Made by a program: the position numbers and the translations under genes | Notes under the pieces: generated by a model | Told to the model about the DNA's origin: nothing | What the model saw: only the letters and a program-made list of their open reading frames with translations | Database searches by the model: none | NCBI GenBank assembly: GCA_008694505.1 | Contig: VZDJ01000047.1 | Span: forward strand, 3,437,717 to 3,501,716 | Direction: 5' to 3' | DNA: 64,000 nt | Source: Cyanoderma ruficeps | Taxonomy: Eukaryota > Chordata > Aves > Passeriformes > Timaliidae | Shown: piece by piece, positions 49,241 to 61,835 of the stretch | Position numbering within the stretch: the first letter of the stretch is position 1 | Layout of the letters: each line of letters begins with the position of its first letter

Positions 49241-52200
49241 TTTATAATAAAGGAAAACACCAAAATTGTTGTTCTTCCCCCCCCCTTCCCTTCTGTTCTA
49301 TTAGTGCTTTAACATGAGGAGAAAGTAGATGGTAATTGACTTTCCAAATTGGGAAATCCAGCGTGCTGAGAAGCACTTGCTTGAGAGCTGAAAGAGGGGA
49401 AAAATCAATAAGGAAATGAGAAAGTTGCCATTTCTAGTACTCCATTAGCTGCTGCGTAATAAGATCTCATCGAATAAATCTTATCAGCAGAACAAGTGCA
49501 TTTAAGAGCAGAAAATTTCAAGAATGGTGAGAGTTAAGGCTGTGGTTTTCTGGTATCTCGTGTACAAACAGTTTAAGCACTGCTGAATGGGACGGTCAAT
49601 ATGTGACGTGCCAGTGCACGTGACTGGACAGATTGCTATTGATTTTGGGGGGGTTTGGGTCAGGCTTTAGCAGCCAAAAAAATCAGAATTGGTCAGCTGA
49701 AAATGAATGATGATTTAGGACATATTTTGTCATTCGTTTTTCTATTGAATAGAGGGAGAGAGGAGAGAAATAAGATTAAAAATTATGCAGTGAGCCTTGG
49801 GATTCCTGGTATGCTGCATTATTTTGATATGACATCCAAATGAGGGTGATATTTTGTATTACTGAAGGGTAAACAGAAGGATTGATTTATTTCGCTCATT
49901 AATAACATCCATATTTATTAGAAGAATATACAGGAAAAGTATCACCAAAGGAATTAAATGAGGAGAATCACAAATCTATATATTTGATATTCATTTCATA
50001 GTGTTGAACTTTATTGTAGGAGTGGTGTTTAGATGACAATTACCACCTGAATTCCTGCTTTTTTTCCTTACACAGACACGTCTTCATTAGTCAGCTCTAA
50101 CTGGTGATTAAATAGTGCTTAAATGATGGTCAAATGTTGTTGATCTTGCCTAGATTGTCACTTTTATCTTTTTTTTTTTTACTATTGTTCCTTCCTAGTG
50201 GTACAGAAGAATCCTTATGTTCTTGGCTGAGACTTTTTTTAAAACACCTGTTTAGAAATCTTCACAGCTAATGTGAGGTCACTCCCACCTTCACCCTGCC
50301 TTGGTGATATTTCTTGCAGTAAAGATGATGTAGTCAGCTGAGATTATTTCTTGCTCCCACTGATCTCAGTGGGGTTATTCCATAAATACGTGTGGAATTG
50401 CTTCTGAATTAAGAAACAATCTTCTTACACTGACAAATAATTTATTAGGTCAGTCTAAATCAAACTGCTGGGGAGACTGACATTTGCCACGTTACACCAT
50501 TAATGAAATAATGGCTGTTAAGCAGAGTGTTTTTCTGTCAGGATGTTCACACTGTTTTTCTGTCTTATTTGTTGTCTTCTGTTCATGAAGTGCTCGATAA
50601 TTGAGTTTCTACTAATCTTATATTCATAGAATTTTAATTACATGGGCTTCCCTCCTGGCATGCATTAATGTGGCAGCACCTACAAATCTAACAAAAATAT
50701 CCGTTCTGATAATAAATTTCAGTCACTGTTGGAGTGAGAGTGTTCCAGATCAGTCAGAATATCACTCAAACTCGTGATTTCTAGGCCATGGCAGTCTCAG
50801 GCTTTAGATTTAGTGTGAAATTTGATGCAGTTTGAACTGGGGAACAGCTCTGGGAGTAGAAATGTTAACTTGAGGCTTGTTCCTCCCAAGTTTTTATAGC
50901 CAGCATCCAGGCTGACAGGGCCTGCTGCTGTCTGCGTGTCCTGCTATGCCACTGAAGGGGAAGGAGCAGAGAAATCTGGAGTAAAGCTGAGCCAGGAAGA
51001 AGTGGAGGGGAGGGAGGGAAGGTTTTTTTAAAGATTTGACTGGCAATAAATTAATTTCCCCAGGCTGAGCCCATTTTACCTGTGAGGGTGGTTGGTGATG
51101 ATCTCCCTGGCTGGTTTTCGATGCACAAGCCTTTATTTCTTTGTGACAGAGCAGCTTTGGGTGGGCAAATGGAGTCCAGCCAGGGTCAACACACAGCAAA
51201 GTCAAGAGCTGGATGAATATTAATACATTTATTTTGCATTCCAGAATTAATATGGTTTGATTTTGAATTAGTTGGCTAGAAATTACTGTGTACACAGTAA
51301 GCTTCAGTGTCATTTTTAAAGCCACTTCAGCCTCTGGAGTTGTGAGGTGTACTTCCAAATCTAGATTCATTAAAAGCATTCTTCTCCATCAGGAATCTCA
51401 AAGGAAACATCAGAGCTGAATGGGCTTGAGAAGTACATATTATAGAGTTATTCTTGTTTTTCTGAATGGAAATATTTTGATGTGGGTGATCTATTTCTTT
51501 TAGACCTTTCACTTACTAGTACAATTTGCATTTCCATGACTGTTTGATTGAAATTAACAGAAACCTAACGTCAATGAAAAATCAAGCCGATAAATGGTGA
51601 AAAGGTGGAAACATTTTCCCTGTCTTTGGCAAACTAAAGTTACGTGAAATATATTCTATCTTTACTACTCTTCTGAGAATTTGTTTTATTTGGGGAATAC
51701 GGTTTACTGAGAAAAAGAAGAATAAAGTTTTAATTTGTTTCTTCTTATAAGCAAAACTGCAGTTTGCTGTGCTAATTAGAGCAGCTGGATTACACAGCCT
51801 GCCTTAAATCCCGGAGGAAATCAGGAAAAGAGGCTGGATTTTAGCATTTCTTACTTTCTCCAAGGTTTTAAATGAAAACCTCTTTTTGTTAATGAGGAAA
51901 GCTTAGAGATTCAATTTTTATTCGAGGAAGGAGTGACGGGGAATTCTTCTCTATCCATATTTCACTCAAGGCATGGCCTTTTGATTTAGAAAAACTTCCA
52001 CAGTCAAATAGTGGCCAACAGTAGTTTTAAATTTATTGGAGGAGGCTGAGGGCTCTGAGAGATGCCTGAGCACAGAAGGGAATGGAAGGTAGAAAAGCTC
52101 TTGGAACAATAAAAGATGTGTTGGTGCTCTCAGGTCTTTTAACAGACACATGACTTTCACCCAAGATAATTAATATATTAAAAGGCTCCACTTTGGGAGA

Positions 52201-55200
52201 TGCATTTGTGTGTCCTATCAGAGGCTGGTTATACTAAGCCTGGTCTTTATTTGCATTATTTTCAATCTAAGTTCAAATCATAACTGCTCTGATTTTTTTT
52301 TTCCTCCCTATCTTTTTAAGTCTGATTGTGTAAGTCTGGTTGAGTGATTAAAAAAATACACTGTCACAGCTTCTGGGGTTTGATTTGAAACTTTTTATTC
52401 TGAATCGCTTGACTGCAATGTAAATGTCTGGATACTAATGCTTGTCAACCTCAAACACTAGAAAACTTTAATGTGCTGACAAAAACATGGGCTAAAAACA
52501 GCCTTTGAAATACTGTGAAAAGAATTTACTTAACTAGTGGAGAGAAAAATGTCAGTTTGTCTTGAGTCATGGAAATGAAAGTTAATGAGAGTTGCTACAT
52601 ATGTAAATGTGTTGCTTCAGAGAATTGTGGCAGAGATCTCTCTCCATCTGCAGTGAGGAGAAAAAAAAATCCATAGAATTTATTTTGGTGAATCATTAGT
52701 GAAGCATATCTAACAGCAATTAATGGATAGGATAGAAAGAGCAGTTTTATGTTGGGGAAAAATTTTACCTTCATCAGGCAGGTTCTTCCTAATTTGTAAC
52801 CTTCTACTCCAAAACACTCAGCTTAACTACATGAGTAAAATAAAAGTACCTGGCAGCAGTGTTATAAATAATCAGATTAGATAGGTGCACTAAGAATAAA
52901 TAACTTTACAATGTAAACCCCTGTATCCCACGGTTTGGATGTCAATACCCATTCCTGGCAAAGAGCATGGTAATGCAATGTGTTAATCCTGTGTGAATCA
53001 GAATTTTTTTTGTGTAGTTCACCTGATTTCTGATTGCTTGCAATCACGGGGCTGTCATTATTGAGGCTTAGATCATATTTCAGCTGCAACAAAATGCCAA
53101 GTTAATGATGGAAAGATCACATGCAGCTTAAAAGTAGCTACAGAGTTGTGAAAAATCAAACTGTGCTAATTGCTTTAATCACCTACTGATTTTCTTGGAA
53201 TTAATGAAGGCTCAAGTCAGATGTAGTGTAAGGAAATCAAAAGTGATTTTATGATGAACCCCCCCCATATTGTCACTTTGAGGTACTGGTTGTGTGTTTA
53301 TCAGGTTGCAGACCTGATAAGGAGGACCTCGCCCTCGTGCTCTCCTTACCATGGGCTCTGTGCTAAATGGCATTTCTTTATAATTTTATAATTAAATTTA
53401 TATTTTTTTCTATTGAGAGGAAGGGAAGGCAAGGTTTTGACACTTTCAGGAAAGCTGAAAGAGCAGAAAATTCCTTACGTCTTTTCTGGGATCTCATGAA
53501 GTCTACCTGGTAATACGTATAGTTTTACTTTTAAATATTTAGGTATTTTCAATGTTAATAAAGGATGCTCCAGCAAATTCTACACACTGACACTTTAACT
53601 ACTGTAACTTCTTGCTGTGTTTGCCTTCTTCAAATTAATATGTGGTTTCATTTTCTGAAAATGATTTTGTTTGGCAAAATTGAAAAAAAATGCATGTTAA
53701 TTGTTATACGCAAACACCATAAAAATTATACAGTGTTATTATAAGTTTTTCTCAAACATTTTTACTCAGAATTACCTGAAGTACATTTTATACTGTATTT
53801 TTACTTTCAGCACTCAGACAGAAAGCAGGGTCTCCCAGAGCAGGTTTTGAATGTCTCCAGAGAAGGACACTCCACATCTGGAATTTAAATTTGAAGTGGG
53901 AATTCATTTCCTTAAAAAAAAAAAAAAGTCATTATGACCAGTAGTTATAAACTGATGAGTTGACAGAGCCCAATATGCAGAGAAAAACACCTGAAATTAA
54001 AATCCACCACCACAACCCCCTGGATCACTTCACCAGCAACCCAGAATTGAATGAAGCATGCATTCAAAATTTTAGTACAAAATTAAGTTTTGCAATTCAT
54101 TGACACCCGATATTCTTAGCATCAAAAAATCTTTACAATGAAGGGTGCCTATATCAAAAATAATGTTGACATTTATACCCATGTGTCTAGAATTCAGTGT
54201 TATGCTTCATCTTATAATCTACAAGCCAGCTGAGGTCCTGAGAAGTTTTTTTCCGTGTTATAGAACCCTGGTGATTTTTATAGCCTCGTTATATTAGAAA
54301 TATTCAGTATGATTGTGTTTAATGATAGAGCTGTAAGCAGAGAAGACGTTGGGATAATGTGCAATTAAGGTTCTTAATGTGTTAAAGATCCGCACGTGCA
54401 CAGAGGAGATTAAAGGACCCCAACCTTAGTTTGTCACAAATATGAAATTAAGGGTCTTCATTGACCCAAAAATGCAGAATTGAGGCGTTCAACAACCATT
54501 GAGCCCCCGTGAAACTGAGTGTGTAATGTGCAGTCCTGTGATGAATCAAACAGAAAATGCATTTATGACTATTTCAGTCTCTGAAATGAGGTGTGAGGTT
54601 AATGCTTATTGCTCTACATGACCGGTTTAAGCCTTGCAAGGAACCAAAGACAAAGCTTTATACAAATTAGCACGAAGTTGGCCCGGTTTAGAAACTTGTC
54701 TCATAGTTTTTTTGTTTCAAAACGAAGGAATTTTACTGCAGCTTGTAAAAAAACCTTTTCTTGGCCGCCTTAGAGAGGCGGGCTGGTGATCAAATACAGC
54801 AGCAGCTTTGCCTTTCTGTCAAACAAAGCCAGAAGATTTTAAAATCATTAGAGTGATATCAGAAAACCAATGAAAGAAGTAGGTGAAAATAACCATTATA
54901 CCAGCAGCTGAGGTTTCTGGAATTTGATAGTTCTTATTGCCAGAACATCTTGCACACAGGGAAGCCACTGCTGGTGGAGCACGAGCTTCTAAAGTGGGAG
55001 ATACCATGGAAGTGCTTTGATTTATAATTTATGCACTGCAAGTGCAGCAGCATGCCAGTTCCTCCGACTACTTTTACAGAGCTTGGGAACTACAGAAAAT
55101 ACTGAATTGAGTCTTGGGAAAAGGTGGACAATTTCCATTGCACTTGCAGGCTAAAGCGTGTAAATTACATTTTTTTTCTTTTTTTTTAATTTGTACCCTG

Positions 55201-58200
55201 TAACGCAGAACTGTGCTTACATCAGCTGATGGGAGGAATCTCACATTGACAAGCGGTTTTCCTGAAGGCTGGATACGGAAAGTGTAGTTGTTTTATAGCT
55301 GTAGAAGGAAACGTGCAGGCAATGTCACTTCCAGGAGGGTTTCTGATTTGAAGTAGTTGGAAATTCCTCCTGCTGTGACATTACCCTGCTCATGTCTATC
55401 CCCAGATGGGCAGTGACAAAGAAAATCTTGCAACTTTAAAACGTTGCCGCTTTCACCTTAAAATCAGAAATTACCGAGAAAATTTCGGAGTAAATTTTGA
55501 ATGGTTTAAGACTTGAGTTGCGGAATTTGTCAGCCTGAGCCATGTCACCAAAGTTGGTGCAAAACACACTATTTCAAACTGTATTTTTATTTGTATTTTA
55601 AGGTAGGTAAAACAGACTCCAGGTGCTTAGTGAGCTTTAGCGTTTTTCACTAAGGAACAATGGAGAACAATTTGTCTCTAGTGGAGTAATGTCACCTAAA
55701 ATAGTGTAGTATAGGCATATCCTTCTCTAGATAATTAATTGTGTTCTGATGAACCAGTTTAAACATAAAAAAAAAATAAAATTTGCTTCTTCTGAGGTAA
55801 AAAAAGTATATTCCAGAGAAATTTTAGTTTTATTTACACTCAGTCAGCAGCACGAGCACACACACCCGTGAGGAAATCTATTCAAAATAATTACCCCTCG
55901 CAAAAATGCAACTGATGCTGGATGTATTACTTGAAAGTGTGTTTGTGCTTTCAATTTTCAGTGCTTTGAAAATCAGGTGCTTTTCAAAATATTATCTGTG
56001 AAATATAAATTCAGCCTGTAATTAGCACTTGCTGGTTACTGATTAGGCCTTCAAGTTTTGTATTCTAAAAAGAACCTCTTAATATATATGTTAATTATAC
56101 ATATGTGTAAAATTCTGTATAGATCTGTATTTGATTATGCTCTTGAGTTTTTAAAATGCGTAATTTAAAGACAGTAAATATTTAAAAATATAATGGCATC
56201 CTTAATCTCCTACTATTTAATTCAGTTTTATGCAATATTCCTAAACGTGTGGTGCCATCCTCACACCCAAAGATGTCAAATTTTTCTCAGCCTCCCCACT
56301 GACCTATTTTAAACCATTTAAACTATTAAATGTTTAAAACTGGAGGATTTTCCACTCCTCAGACCTTACAGCAGTACAAGGTCAGGTAGTCCAGAAGCAC
56401 TGAAGGAACTGAACGAGAGGAGACAGGATGAGAGGACAAAATCAGATGCACTTTTAGATAATTTTCTTCTTTTATTTTTCTTCGCTAGTTTGATTTTGAA
56501 CTTTGGAATTTTTAATGGTCAGTGGTCCCTCTGCAACACTGGATTCCAATGATTATTTATGCTTTCACACTTCTTTTAAACCTAAAATGTAAAGCAGCCA
56601 CGGGAAACTGAAGGCCTTTTTCAGAGGTATGTAACTGCACGTGTATTTTTAATAAAGACTTCCATAACATTGAACATAAAAAGGAGAATCTTTGATCTGA
56701 AACATCATTATTATAATATGCAACCTCTGATTTATAACCGTTGTCAAGTTTTACCTCCAACATTATTATCCTAAGGTAGCATATTTATCAAGAAATAAAT
56801 TTCGGTACATTTTTAGCAGGGGAATTAAATCGCTATGAGTTTGTTAAAGGTGTTTCTGTTGCACAGTGAATATATTAAATTGTCTATGCAGCCTTTTGTG
56901 TAATCCTACAAAACTGCCATCCTTTTTCAATACCAGGTAAAAGTTTTTCTTTGTATATATTCACCAACTCTTTGGTTGGAGTAGTTGAATATTGTATGGG
57001 CAAAGGTTGAGACGACTCATGCAGAAGTGAAATAAATAACCTCCAGGTAACTGAGCCCGCTTTATTACTCATTGGTTCAAAAGCAGTTTACAAAATTTAA
57101 AAGCAAAATTATTCTGTGCTCCATGAAGTGTAAGAAGTAAAAATAATAATAATAAAAAAATGCATGTAACATGTTATGTGCCAAGAGCTGAAGATCAGAA
57201 ATATAATCAAAGGCAGAAACAGAGTTGGAATAGCCTCTGGTAGTGATAGGGAACGGGAGAGATGAGTGATTGTGTCTGCAATGGACAAAGAACACGAGGT
57301 TCCTGATCGCAGAATGATAATGAGGTGGTCAGAAAGAGACTGGAGAGAAAAGTGAATTTCATTTGCATCCTTACAGCGCTGCATTAATAATTCCTAAGGA
57401 GCCGGAGAGAGTGGCAGCTTATGGAGGGAATTAAGAAAGAAAAAATAATGAGGAATCTGACCTGGGAAATGTTCCTTGAACTTCTCAACTTCGCTTGAAT
57501 ATTTTCTTTAACGCGGTGATTTATTCCGGACTTCAGAGAAAAAGGCTGAATGCAGGGATGTAACACCAAAGGTTCCAGTGTGAGAGGGAACACTTCTGTG
57601 GGTAAGACACTGCAGAAGGGCAGGTTGTGTATTTAAGCCTTGTTCTTGCTCTGCTGTTTCTCTGTCTGCCTCGTCTGGCTTGCATCCCACCTCACAAGCA
57701 ATGCTCCTAATGCACAGAAGTAATCATAAAATAAAGTCAAAAGCGAGTGTTGGACGTTTTGTTTTATTTATTGTTCAGGCGGTTTAGCTTTCTGAGTTGT
57801 TAATCAATTTTTATGCATGAGTAGAAGGTTAATGTAGAACCTTTCATGGAAACCCATGATAGCTGCTCTCAAAAACTTTATTTGTACTTTTGGAAAGCGA
57901 GGTAATTTCTAAACTTCTTAAAGGATGACATTATCTCCTTTTAATAGTGGAGTTTTTTCTTTTCAGTTATAGCTTAATGAAAAATAGGGGTTTGTAGAAC
58001 CTTTCCATTCAGACTTAGTATAACCAGCAATGTAAAAGTGCATTTCTTTGATGTGTTTGTCAGTTCTGAATGGATTCAGGTAACTCTGTGCAATGTACTG
58101 ACCCTGCAAAGGCATGTTAAAGGTTTTCTAAGTTTGGATATATTGGTTTCCCTTCACACTCTGCTCCCTTCATCATGGCTGCTTTGAATTGCCCACCGTG

Positions 58201-60924
58201 CTTTGATATATATTTCTAATTTCATGTTCCTTTTGCTTTCATAGACGCACTTTAGAATCTCATTCTTTAGCACAACACTTTTGATTTTACAGTATCCTGT
58301 TTTTAAATACCCATTCACTAACTCTCTGGACCAGAAAATCCTGCTGCTGGTGTAAATTGGTGGTGACCTCTTGGAAATCCATTGGCTGCACCAGAGCAAA
58401 ATTACTGAGAGTGGGAGGAGAACCAAGAGTATGAGATTCTAACATGTTTAAATTAGCTATTCTCCAGGACAGAGGGCTTGCATTCATTTCCCCACTAAGT
58501 ATATCAATAGATTAATTTGGGCTATTTCACTTATGAGGATTCCTGCTTCACAGAGAGTAATAAACCATCAGCTGTAATTTACAAAGCAGAGTGATTTAAC
58601 TGCTTCATCTTTATGTAATTCTGAGCCTCATCATTTGTGGGCAAAGCATCCCTGATTAAAGTCTTTGTGACATCACGTGACAGTAGAATTAGCACTGAGA
58701 TCTTGCTCTGAGTTTTATTGATTGGGAAATAGGAGTGTTTCAGTAGTGAAAATAGTGGAGATCAGCTAAAAGCACACATGGAACAGCTCTGTTCCCCTGG
58801 AAAATGAAAGAATTCAGCATTCAGGGGGTTAGACTGCCACAAAAGAGACGGTACATTCACACATTTGGAGTGTTTTAGAACCACTGTGGTTGTCATTAAG
58901 CCAGCACGTTCTGTGCTTTAGGCTTGGCTTTGAAATCTAAAGAACTCACTGATAACAGCAATGATTATCTTTTCCACTTTGGCCAGCAGTTTTGTCAGTC
59001 TCCAGATCTTGGACTGGAGTCACAGAACGTTGAAACCTTCCCACTCTACCAAACTGGTGGTGATTTTCAAAGAACACAGATGGGAAGGTAAAACTAATTA
59101 GCAACCTTCCTGCTTTGGCCTTGTGATCAAACTTTTCGAGGTAATAAGAGAAAAAAGTAACCAGCAGGAAAATGCTGCCACAATCCCTCCAATTAACATA
59201 GTTTTAATTATGACACAATTATCTGTAAACCCTCTCACATCTGGTGTGCAGCTTGGTTCTATTCCTGTCTGATTGATAATCAGCACTGGGATAATCTGCC
59301 TGAGTAATGGATGCCACTTAGAGACAACTAAGAAAGTAAACTGTACCAGAGGAGATTTTAAAGATTTTAGAACCACATCTGACAGATAATTCAAGTGTCC
59401 TTTCATGCTGCTGTACTTGGTTTCTCTCCCTGCAGATCTACATCTCCATCCTGTCTCCATTCTATCAATGTTTTGTGTCAGCAGAAGACCTTTTTTACCT
59501 CGAGAAGCAAAATGATGCTGCTTTTACTTCTGGTGACTGAGGGGAAGGAAACTTCCAAAACAAACCATCTTTTTTTATGTCCTTGAGATCTGAGTCCTGC
59601 ACTAACTTGGAAATGAATATTTATGATTTCTGAGAAATCCTCTATGACTCAAGCTCTGGGGTAGAAATAAAACAGAAAAACCAGATGCACTCAAATTATT
59701 GCAAGATTGATTGAATATCAATAAAAATCTAATAGAATAATGTGCAGCTTCTAAAAAGAAAATGGAGAAAAATACGAATTACTGTAATAGTCCAAGGTGA
59801 CATCTAATTTTTAATCTTTGAAATTATTTTGTTCAAAAAGAGTAATATTTAATTTCTTTCATTTTGATGCTTGGGCTTTTCTGACTGCAAGGCATCAATG
59901 AAAACAGATCTAACTGTGTGACATTTCCTTAAGGTGCTGTCAGTAAAGCTGGCTATTGTGGAATTATTAAATGTCTTCAGTAGTTGTCACCGGGCAAGAA
60001 GTTTTATTGAAGTGGTCTGAACTAGAATATCAAATTATATTGTCGAGCCCTTCATTAAAGGGATAACAAAGCTGATGATCCCCATTGACTCCGTTTTATT
60101 TCAGATAAAGTTCAATTAGTGCTTGGATAAAAAACTTAAAACTGAAACTTAAGGGTTTTTTTTGTCTTGTAAAGAATTAGATCTACATACTCTTGCAGAC
60201 TGTGAGTGGCACTGTTTTCTGTGAATCAGACTTCTGCCTGATTGCAAGTCTTCAGGTGGTGGGGCTCTCAAAAATCAATATTAGTAATATCTTCTGATAA
60301 CAATCCTGAGAAAGGCTAACACGAGTTCTTCAGCAATCCTTGTTATTTTCAGCTCAAATAGAATCTATTTCCTTTCCCACTCCATAGAAAAGGGGCCTCT
60401 CTTTAAGGGTTAGGGATGGGTGAAAAGCCAGGGCACCTCTGAAGAGTTTTCTCTTTATCTCATGTGACTCCAGGACAGAATGGTCTCCTACAATCTTTTT
60501 AAATTCAGTATCAAAACAAATGGCAGATTATATTAATCTTTCCCTAACCATGAAGAGTAGAAAAGTCAATATTAGTCATACCACATCTATTCTTTAAAAG
60601 GCAGTGCTTTTGTTTAACTCCTTGGCCTTACGAGGTCCTGCAATGAAAAACCTTTTATTAATTCTGTGTCCTTTAAGCAGAACCCACTGAAGCCGAGCAG
60701 AACACTTTTTATGATTTTAGAGTGCTTTGGATCTATCCTTTATCTAAAAAGGGCCTTTTTATTCTTCTAAATCAATAAATCTGTTGCTCTGGCATATTTT
60801 CAAGTTGCTTATTCACCCAAAGGCCTCTTTATAGCAAACCCCAGTGTTGCCAAATTGCTTCGGGTTTACTTTGCATTGATAAGTCCCAATTTTTTTGAGT
60901 ATAATAGATCTTTAAAATTCAACA
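49241..60924. other. Non-genic AT-rich sequence
   Basis: About 11.7 kb without recognised gene or transposon. Simple tracts include C-runs near 49279 and 53260, poly(A) at about 53913-53927, poly(T) near 55172-55189 and AAT units near 57143-57155. The 54330-54560 and 55430-55560 parts retain scattered CpGs. Notable but unsupported frames are 50894-51379 (minus, 161 codons) and 59098-59460 (minus, 120 codons, with one hydrophobic stretch). Neither has a recognisable family. Confidence 0.56.
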
Positions 60925-61127
60925 TGTGTTGCTGGCTGGTCCCATGCAGGGTGGCAGTCAGTGCCTGGATGTCTGGGAGCAGTGACAGGAGGTGACCTGG
61001 GCACTGAGTGTTGGGCTGGCGCTGTTTGGCAGTGACAGGGACTGAGGGTGTGGGGTGACTGGTAATGCTGGAGGGAAAGGATTCCATCCCAGAGGGACCT
61101 GCAGGGGCTTGGGATGCGGGTTCAGGG

Positions 61128-61571
61128 TGTTGCCTTGGGAAGGCTGACCTGGAATGAGACTGCACAGAGCTGGAGAATAAAGGAGATATTTATTAAAAGG
61201 CCTTTAAGGATCCACCTTGGGCAGGACAAGAGCCTGGCCAGGGCTACACCCAAGATGGACCCAAAATGGACACAAAATGGACAAACGGTCACCAGGTCTC
61301 ACACTTTGATCAGTTTTGGTCCATTTGCATATTGGGGTTTAATTGTCTAATTACATCTTCAGGTTATGAAGTCCCATCCTTCTTGTTCCTCCCTCCAGCC
61401 ACCCTTGTTTGTGCTTTTGGGCCTGAAAGTTGTCCTTGGTGTTCAGCAGGAAAAGGATTTGTTTTGTGTCCCTGCTCTGTGCAGAGCTGAGTGACACTGA
61501 CTGTGAGCTCAGAGCTGCACCCCTGGGCAGCACAGAACCTGAAATACATGAAATTGAAGCTGAAGGCATCA
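61128..61571 (-). mobile_element. Solitary LTR nested in CR1
   Basis: A 444-bp block interrupts the CR1. On the minus strand it begins TGATGCC and ends GGCAACA, a near-perfect 7-bp terminal inverted repeat with the TG...CA ends of retroviral LTRs. An AATAAA polyadenylation signal (minus strand) lies at 61189-61194, near the 3' end as expected for an LTR. Flanking 5-mers CAGGG (61123-61127) and CTGGT (61572-61576) match at three of five positions and may be a decayed target duplication. There is no internal retroviral coding region, so this is most likely a solo LTR left by recombination between two LTRs of an endogenous retrovirus. The family name is not assigned. Confidence 0.75.
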
Positions 61572-61835
61572 CTGGTAGCCTCATAAAGTTCAACAAGGCC
61601 AAGTGCAAAGTCCAGCACCTGGGTCAGGGTGAGCACAAACACAGGCTGGGCAGAGAATGGATTGAGAGCAGCCCTGAGGAGAAGGATTTGGGATGAATCC
61701 AAAGGCTGAGGGATGAAAAGCTCACCTGGACCTGGCAATGTGTCCTTGCAGCCCTGAAAGCCAAAGGTGCCCTGGGCTGCCCCAAAAAGCAGCGTTGGCA
61801 GCAGGTCCAAGGAGGTGATTCTGCTCCACTTGACA
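61572..61835 (+). pseudogene. CR1 ORF2 fragment 3' of the LTR
   Basis: The plus strand reads FNKAKCKVQHLGQG, then HRLGREWIESSPEEKDLG, which is the region of CR1 ORF2 just past the reverse-transcriptase catalytic core. The frame then breaks at a stop near 61697. An 88-codon frame (61430-61696) starts inside the LTR and runs into this fragment, producing an artificial LTR/CR1 chimera. No functional protein is implied. Confidence 0.85.

Larger units (their letters stand above)
60925..61835 (+). mobile_element. CR1 LINE fragment split by an LTR
   Basis: Plus-strand CR1 ORF2 sequence is seen on both sides of a foreign insertion. The left part (about 60925-61127) contains the CTGGAGGGAAAGGATTCCAT and AGAGGGACCTGCAGGGGCTT stretches. 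The right part (61577 to about 61835) resumes with AAGTTCAACAAGGCCAAGTG and continues to a segment ending CAAGGAGGTGATTCTGCTCC. In intact CR1 these blocks are nearly adjacent, so the element was complete here before it was interrupted. The copy lacks the 5' half, the catalytic motif and the octamer tail and is inactive. The outer ends, especially the left, are approximate. Confidence 0.87.

Noticed and set aside
50894..51379. 161-codon minus-strand frame
   Set aside because: No recognisable family, no splice or poly(A) context linked to it, and it runs across ordinary AT-rich sequence.
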